Part shown: positions 57,354 through 64,000 of the stretch, piece by piece | How the letters are laid out: each line of letters starts with the position of its first letter | Numbering within the stretch: the first letter of the stretch is position 1 | Origin: Eriocheir sinensis | Lineage: Eukaryota > Arthropoda > Malacostraca > Decapoda > Varunidae | Direction of reading: 5' to 3' | NCBI RefSeq assembly: GCF_024679095.1 | Contig: NW_026110850.1 | Coordinates: 266,001 to 330,000 of the forward strand | DNA: 64,000 nucleotides | Made by a program: the position numbers and the translations under genes | The notes under the pieces: model-generated | Told to the model about the DNA's origin: nothing | Databases searched by the model: none | The model's input: only the letters and a program-made list of their open reading frames with translations

Positions 57354-58694
57354 TAGGCAAGATGCTGGAGTCCATAATAGCCAGGAACATTCGGAAGCAT
57401 TTAGAGAAACATAGCTTAATTCACGACTCGCAGCATGGGTTCACAAAAGGTAGGTCATGCCTCACCAATCTCTTGTCCTTCTACAATAAAGTATTTGAGG
57501 CGGTTGACAGAGATGAAAATTATGATGTAATCTATCTTGATTTTAGTAAAGCGTTTGACAAAGTTCCTCACCAACGACTGTTCCTTAAATTACAGGCTCA
57601 CGGAGTAGAGGGTAAAGTTTTGAACTGGGTCAAGGCGTGGCTTAGCAATAGGAAGCAAAGAGTGAAAATCAATGGTAAAAGATCTGACTGGGGATATGTT
57701 ACGAGTGGGGTCCCACAAGGATCGGTATTAGGTCCACTTTGGTTTATTATTTATATCAATGACTTACATACAGAAATTAGTAGTGATGTTAGTAAATTTG
57801 CAGATGATACCAAGATCGGTAGAGTAATTGAGTCGGATCGGGACGCTAGTATTCTCCAAGGTGAACTCAACAGATTGTATGACTGGGCGGATAAATGGCA
57901 GATGGAGTTCAATGTAGGGAAGTGCAGTATTCTGAGTGTAGGTAGGAACAACCCCTCACATAACTATTGCTTAAATGACACTCTCATAAGCAGGTCTGGG
58001 TGCGAGAGGGATTTAGGGGTCTTAGTGAGCTCTGATCTCCGTCCAAGGGCACAATGCATTCAAGCTAGAAATCGAGCTAATAGGGTACTGGGATTTATTT
58101 CAAGGAGCGTAAGCAACAGAAGTCCCGAAGTCTTCCTCAAACTATATTTAGCATTAGTTAGACCTCATCTTGACTATGCAGTTCAGTTCTGGTCACCTTG
58201 ATATAAAATGGATATCAAAATGTTAGAATCGGTGCAGAGGAGGATGACTAAGATGATTCAGGGGTTGAGAAACTTGCCATACGAGGAAAGACTCAAACAG
58301 TTAAACTTGCATTCTCTAGAAAGGCGAAGGGTGCGTGGAGACATGATCGAGGTTTATAAATGGATGAAGGGCTTTAATAAGGGAGACATTCATAAGGTTT
58401 TGTTGGTAAGAGAACCGGGTAGGACACGAAGTAATGGGTTTAAACTGGATAAATTCAGATTCAACAGTGACATAGGCAAAAATTGGTTTACTAACAGGGT
58501 GGTGGATGAGTGGAATAGGCTTAGCAGTCATGTGGTGAGTGCCAATACAATTGTCACATTCAAAAATAGACTAGATAAATTCATGGACAGCGATATTAGG
58601 TGGGGTTAGATGCACGGGAGCTTAGGGTCAAAGGAGCTGCCTCGTACAGGCCTACCGGCCTCTTGTAGACCCCTGCGTTCTTATGTTCTTATGT
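57354..58694 (+). mobile_element. Non-LTR family A, copy A3 (inside a TAC array)
   Basis: A 5'-truncated copy starting at the RT block IGKMLES and ending with the complete 3' UTR (GGCCTACCGGCCTCTTGTAG) and two TTCTTATG tail repeats (58,675-58,694). (TAC)n lies directly on both sides, so it landed inside a TAC microsatellite. It is the best-preserved family A copy. Confidence 0.92.
57362..58609 (+). pseudogene. Reverse transcriptase of family A, copy A3 (one stop)
   Basis: One frame from fingers to C-terminus: DSQHGFTKGRSCLTNLL, motif A YLDFSKAFDKVPH, motif B SGVPQGSVLGPLWF, catalytic KFADDTK (about 57,795), WADKWQMEFN, LGVLVSSDLRP, LALVRPHLDYAVQFWSP, then a TGA at 58,199-58,201 where copy A1 has a Tyr codon. 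From 58,208 the C-terminal half continues in the same frame to 58,609. Apart from that stop the frame is open, and the catalytic box is the consensus FADD. Confidence 0.92.
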
Positions 58695-58696
58695 AT

Positions 58697-58727
<31 letters not shown>

Positions 58728-58733
58728 GTTACT
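58695..58733 (+). repeat. (TAC)n array between A3 and the REL-element 3' fragment
   Basis: TAC repeats ending in CTGTTACTGC, matching the junction CTGTTACTACAC at 52,390-52,403. Confidence 0.93.
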
Positions 58734-58826
58734 GCATAAATGATACCTCCACCCATATTTATTTTCCCGACACATAATCATGGAGGGCTCCATAGCTTGG
58801 TCATTAGCCCCAACTCTGTTCGCTAC
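58734..58826 (-). mobile_element. ~90-bp 3'-terminal copy of the REL-type element
   Basis: It matches 52,404-52,497 closely, sharing CTCCACCCAT.TTTATTTTC, GACACATAATCAT and GGAGGGCTCCATAGCTTGG, with a short deletion before TCATTAGCCCC. Similarity stops at TTCGCTA. It is therefore a severely 5'-truncated insertion of that element, with TAC repeats on both sides. Confidence 0.88.
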
Positions 58827-59055
<229 letters not shown>

Positions 59056-59655
59056 CTACTACTTCTTATACTGCCTTTTTTTTTTTATCTCCGCTCCATC
59101 TGCTTCTCACGCCCTTATCTCCATGTCCTTCCTTCCTACTTCTTTGCCCACGTCACGGACTCTCTCCCTTTACCATTTTCTTTAAGCTTTGTTCGTCCAT
59201 TCTTACTCTTTAGTGCTTTCCTTCCTTCTTTTCTTCCTTCTTTATATTCTCTTCATTCCTCCTCTTACTTTTTCTTTATTCTTTTCTTCCTTTTTTTCTT
59301 TCCTTCCATCCTTATTTCCACCTCTGTCTTTCCTTCTTTCCTTCTTCTTGTCCTTCCTTCCCTTTCTAAATTCACCGTTCTTCCTTTACTTCTCAGGGTC
59401 CTTCCATTACTTCACACTTTCCTCTCCCCTTTCTTCCCTCCCCCACTCCTTCATTCACCGAGCATTTTTCATCCCATTTTTTTCCTCACATTCTCCGCGT
59501 CTCATGGTCAGGCAAGGTACGCGTCTTTTGAAACAAACTAATCAATACGAAAAGATGATTGATAAGGAAGTTGTAGTTTATATTTACTTAACGATGATTA
59601 ATATCGCTCGTTAATTAGCCAGGCGATCCAGCAAGACTCACCTGTGGACGGGACC
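59056..59655 (+). other. Pyrimidine-rich DNA, no gene
   Basis: T/C-rich + strand to about 59,500, then mixed DNA. Confidence 0.55.

Positions 59656-59656
<1 letters not shown>

Positions 59657-59751
<95 letters not shown>
59657..59751 (+). repeat. (GT)n microsatellite, ~95 bp
   Basis: GT repeats with two GAGT interruptions near 59,686-59,694. Confidence 0.98.
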
Positions 59752-59754
<3 letters not shown>

Positions 59755-60258
59755 TTCCGTTTTGCTTTTCAGATTCAAAGTTTTTCTTACTAATTCCTTT
59801 TTCTTAGTTTTCCTTCTTATTATTTATTTGTTTACTCTTCTGTATATATTTTACACTTATTTCTGATTATTTACTTCACTCACTTCTATTATCTCTTTTT
59901 GTCTGTTTGTTTGTTTGTTTCTTGCACTCTTCCAATTATCAGTTTTTATTCTTCTTTCTCTCTGTCTTGTAATGTTTTCCTTGTCCTCGTACTGTTATTC
60001 TTTCTTCACTCATATTTTTTATTTTTCTTTTTCTTCTTTTCGAAAGGTTTCTTGCTTTGTTATTCTGTCTTCTCTCTCTCTCCTATTTTTTCTTGAATGA
60101 CTGAATACTTTTTTTCTCTTCACTTTTCATTTTAAAATCCAAATGAGTGTATTATTTTTTTTTTCTGAGTATCTTTCGTTTAATTACTTTAGAGTATTTT
60201 TCTCGCAATCAATTAAGCATTTTTATTTCATCGTTTCCTTGTTTTGACATTTGCGCAA
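59752..60258 (+). other. T-rich asymmetric DNA, no gene
   Basis: T/C-dominated + strand following the (GT)n tract, the same layout as at 8,998-10,020 and 43,420-43,920. Confidence 0.6.
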
Positions 60259-60430
60259 TACAGACAGACAGGAAGACAGGTACAGACAGACATACTGACA
60301 GACAGACAGATCATACACACACAAACACACACACACACACGCACACACACACAAAAAAAAACAGACATACAGAAAGACAGACAGTCTCTGTTTGTCTGTC
60401 TGTCTGTGTGTCTGAGTGCATCTGTCTCTT
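60259..60430 (+). repeat. (ACAG)n, (AC)n and (CTGT)n cluster
   Basis: ACAGACAGAC words at 60,262-60,311, (AC)n at 60,315-60,352, then a GACAGACAG / CTGTCTGTC inverted pair at 60,375-60,415. Confidence 0.9.
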
Positions 60431-60433
<3 letters not shown>

Positions 60434-60506
<73 letters not shown>

Positions 60507-60524
60507 TAATAATAATAATAATAG
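60434..60524 (+). repeat. (AAT)n microsatellite
   Basis: AAT repeats with one GAT interruption. Confidence 0.97.
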
Positions 60525-60764
60525 GTTTATTCACCAAGAAGCAATTACAAAGAATCGTGAGAGATTTCATGTTTCTGAAAAGATCTTGGCTTACAATGAC
60601 AATGAATCAATTTGAATTACCATTTGCGTCCTGAGATTTTGTTGATACAGTTAAAAACAAAGAGAAATAAGTTTTCTTAGAAAAAAAAATAAAATTGAAG
60701 AATAAAAAAAGTAAAAATTAGAAAGTATTTTTTTTAAGTAAAAACCTTAAAAAAAGGTATATCA
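60525..60764. other. No recognised feature
   Basis: AT-rich DNA with A-runs. Confidence 0.4.
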
Positions 60765-61115
60765 ATGTCTGTCTGTCTGTCTGTCTGTATGTATGTGCAC
60801 CTGTCTGTCTGTCTGTCTGTATGTATGTGCACCTGTCTATCTGTCTGTCTGTCTGTATGTATGTATGTATGTATGCACACCTGTCTGTCTGTCTGCCGGT
60901 AATTATGTTTGTCTGTCTGTCTGTCTGTCTAAGTTTTTTCTCTTTTAAAATCACCTTCCCTGTCTTCGATCTGTGTGTCTCGGTCTGTCTGTCTGTCTGT
61001 CTACTGGTCTTTGTTACCCTGATATCACCTTTTCCGTCTGTCTATGTGTACGTATGTGTCTGTCTGTCTCTGTCTCTCTTTGTTAGTTAACATTACCTCT
61101 CCTGTCTGTCTGTCC
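60765..61115 (+). repeat. (CTGT)n / (ATGT)n tetranucleotide array
   Basis: CTGTCTGTC blocks alternate with TATGTATG and GTGCACCTGT words. A 50-bp higher-order unit is repeated at about 60,767-60,845. Scattered CTGT blocks continue to 61,115. Confidence 0.92.
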
Positions 61116-61340
61116 CTCCAAAGTTCTTCCCATGCCGCATTATACATTGCAGTCTTTCAAGGCGTGGCAGCCGCGTGCACATGAGTGTGATGTGTGTTCA
61201 GGATTTACGGGAAATATTTTTGGCGGTAATTAATCTCTGAGTGAAAGGCGGAGCCAATTGAGTTACGGCCGTGTGGAGAATATAATAAACTAGACTTTTT
61301 CGCGTCCATTGAAACATGCAATGAGGGATACTGAGGCTAT

Positions 61341-61342
<2 letters not shown>
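61116..61342. other. No recognised feature
   Basis: Mixed DNA between the tetranucleotide array and the GT/AC pair. Confidence 0.4.
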
Positions 61343-61401
<59 letters not shown>

Positions 61402-61410
61402 AGCAAAACG

Positions 61411-61471
<61 letters not shown>
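61343..61471. repeat. (GT)n - 16 bp - (AC)n perfect inverted repeat
   Basis: 56 bp of GT (61,343-61,398), a 16-base spacer and 57 bp of AC (61,415-61,471). The arms are fully complementary and could fold into a long hairpin or cruciform. Confidence 0.97.
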
Positions 61472-61472
<1 letters not shown>

Positions 61473-61623
61473 GGTGGCTCGCGGCTGTCCTCGGCCCCAC
61501 CTGCTGCTTCGTCCCCCCAACGCAAGGAAATCAAGAAAATCCTGCGAAGCGGCACCAAGAAATAGATTCACAACGTTAAGTAATTTAGTACATAATAACT
61601 CACAATTCCAATTCCAATCAATG

Positions 61624-62288
<665 letters not shown>

Positions 62289-62296
62289 ACGATAAT

Positions 62297-63256
62297 ATGC
62301 CTCCACCAATAGATTATATTTTCCCTTTTGCCTCTATTAACAATGAAGATTTGTTGCATTGTTTTAATGTCAATAATACACAAAATCAAGACCTACATGC
62401 TTTTCATCCACTTAGTGTAGAAGATAGAAATTATAATAATGATCTTGATGTAACTCAGTTTTATTTAAGAGCAAGAAATTTAAATTTTTCTAAATCTGAA
62501 TATATTTATCTGGATAGCTTTCCTTTTTCTACTAATAATAGTGAATTATATTTATTAACACTGAATATTAGATCCATCTCATCGAATTTCCAATACTTTG
62601 TAGACACTGTCCTTTCGTGCCAAACTAAATTTGATGTCATAGGATTAACAGAAACCCGCTTAGATGTAGATATTTCTCCACTGTACAGACTACCGGAATA
62701 TGAAATGTTCACTAATAACAGAAACAGGTTTGGTGGGGGAGTGGCCATTTATATCTCTAGTAAGTACAAATCTTCTGTGATCAATGAATTTTCTAAATTG
62801 GAACCTTTTATGGAATGTTTGGGAATCGAAGCAATATGTAATGCTAATACCTATTTATTTCTTTGTATTTACAGACCACCTCAAAGCAGTATAAATAATT
62901 TTCACAATTCACTTAATGAAATCTTATCCCTAATTAAAGATAAAAATTACAAGGAGTTTTGTGTGTTTGGAGACTTAAACATAGATTTGTTACAATGTAA
63001 TAATGACAATGTGCAGGATTTAATTAATATAATGTACAGCTATTCTTTATTTCCTCTAACTACCTTGCCTACTCGAGTAACTTCAACTTCATCCACGTTA
63101 ATTGATCATGTTTGGTCATCTCAGATTGAAAGTAATACTGCCAATTATATATTAAAGACAGATATCAGTGACCACTACCCAGTAATCTCTGTATTTAAAT
63201 GTGATAAATATCGTCATCCTTCTCCCACTTACGTAACTAAAAGAATATTTAATTAG
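62297..63256 (+). pseudogene. APE endonuclease domain of family C ORF2
   Basis: A 319-codon open frame. After ~75 N-terminal residues come the APE motifs in order: LLTLNIRSISSNF, IGLTETRL (catalytic Glu), RFGGGVAIYI, FLCIYRPPQSS, FGDLNIDLL (Asp/Asn), LIDHVWS and ISDHYPV (S-D-H). The set is complete, so this domain could have been active. The ATG at 62,297 is only nine bases after the TAC array. The frame ends at a TAG (63,254-63,256); the natural ORF2 continues in another frame, so the ORF is broken here. Confidence 0.9.
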
Positions 63257-64000
63257 GACTCCTTGAAAAATTTAGTAATAGTCTCTCACAAACTAATTGG
63301 AGTGACACATTAAATTGTATATGTGCTAATGAGGCCTACAACTTATTTTACAGTAAATTTAAAACATGTTTTGATAAGTGTTTTCCGGAAAGAAAAATTA
63401 AATTTAGTTTTAAAAGGAACGTAGTCCACATTACTCTAGCTCTTAAGAATAGTATTAGAGAAAACATCGACTTAAAAACTAGATCATAAATTGCCTTTAA
63501 CGTTTAAGGAGCCTTATAGAATATATAGAAATAAATTAACGTCACTTTTAAAATTAGCCAAGAAGAAGTATAACCAAGAGCAGTTACTTAATAGCCAAGG
63601 TAATCCAAAACAACACTGGAGATCCATTAATACTATTCTTGGTAGATGCACAGGTGCTAAACATACAGTTATTGAATTAAAGCCACATTGTACTGACATT
63701 TCTGAAACATTTAATGACCATTTTTGAAGGCTGGTGGCTAGATCATGATATAGTAGGGGATGAATATATGACATATTTACACAACTCACCTAATTACTCG
63801 GTATACTTATCACCAGCTACACAGATAGAAATTGAAAACTTTCTTAAGACATTAAAAGGTACATCATCTGGTTTTGATGAAATTTCTCCCTTGGTCGTAA
63901 GACAAACTGCCAGCATAATTTCCTTGCCATTAACACACATAGTTAACCTCACATTAAAGAAAGGAGTTTTTCCGGATGAACTTAAGAAAGCTAAAATTAT
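63257..64000 (+). pseudogene. Linker and N-terminal RT region of family C (partial)
   Basis: Following the stop, the linker continues in another frame, then 63,491-63,727 carries YRIYRNKLTSLLKLAKKKY and HWRSINTILG (the usual linker before the RT). After a further frame change, 63,790-64,000 carries GTSSGFDEISPLVVRQ and LTLKKGVFPDELKKAKI, which are RT region 0/1 blocks. At least three frame breaks are visible. The catalytic palm lies outside the window. Confidence 0.85.

Larger units (their letters stand above)
62289..64000 (+). mobile_element. Non-LTR retrotransposon family C (runs off the window)
   Basis: This begins directly at the end of the TAC array and carries an APE endonuclease followed by the start of an RT. 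It is AT-rich compared with families A, B and D. No ORF1 is present, so the copy either begins at ORF2 or is 5' truncated at the microsatellite. The rest lies beyond 64,000. Confidence 0.88.

Overview
This window looks like repeat-dominated eukaryotic DNA, most likely from a decapod crustacean (crab or shrimp type). The evidence is the very high density of long di- and trinucleotide microsatellites, several jockey/CR1/L2-type non-LTR retrotransposon families (one, at 41,911-42,870, resembles sequences I recall as common in crabs), tRNA-derived SINEs and the absence of any recognisable cellular coding exon. The species assignment is inference. No cellular protein-coding gene, rRNA, tRNA gene or CRISPR array could be supported. 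Long uninterrupted frames of poly-Leu, poly-Ser, poly-Val, poly-Tyr, Thr-His or Cys-Val are translations of microsatellites.

Layout. 1-7.3 kb: pieces of two related non-LTR families. Family A has a 3' half on + and an inverted 5' half on -; family B is a nearly full-length but decayed copy on -. Both keep traces of an SGNH-esterase ORF1. 7.3-16.4 kb: pyrimidine/purine-asymmetric DNA, (GT)n/(AC)n tracts, a CCTTC array, a degenerate ~130-bp tandem array, a tRNA-derived SINE and a GC-rich duplicated segment. 16.4-17.5 kb: another RT remnant (family G). 19.4-20.4 kb: a 1.03-kb TTAA-flanked MITE with internal tandem repeats. 21.6-22.7 kb: a 5'-truncated family B copy with an open frame, followed by a SINE. 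24.1-27.4 kb: a terminal-inverted-repeat element split by a 2.4-kb family A copy. 27.4-31.1 kb: purine tracts, (GA)n, a ~146-bp array and a 66-bp array. 31.1-33.5 kb: two related 3' ends and the family D RT remnant.

35.2-41.9 kb holds a Ty3/Gypsy-type LTR element with two LTRs, a broken pol, and an envelope-like gene with a furin-type site and a C-terminal membrane segment, comparable to insect errantiviruses. Gag and protease appear deleted. The flanks carry no matching target-site duplication, and the right flank cuts a non-LTR RT gene (family E). 43-49.4 kb is mostly simple and degenerate tandem repeat with one more SINE.

49.9-55.8 kb is the most interesting part. It holds an RT remnant (family F), a tandemly duplicated 200-bp retroelement 3' end whose second copy contains a 556-bp piggyBac-type MITE (the first copy preserves the empty site), and a ~3.2-kb single-ORF retroelement on -. 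That ORF has an N-terminal Cys-rich CXC-like motif, an RT with YADD, a zinc knuckle and a restriction-like nuclease region, broken only by three in-frame stops. Its 3' end merges into a (TAC)n array, and a ~90-bp copy of that same 3' end lies inside another (TAC)n array at 58.7 kb, next to a third family A copy.

56-64 kb is a (GA)n/(AAT)n/(TAC)n-rich stretch, ending in a 660-bp TAC array against the 5' end of family C, an APE-endonuclease/RT element that runs off the window. The 'genes' here are selfish elements that do not act in a shared pathway. The main logic is nested insertion and a repeated association of retroelement ends with microsatellites.
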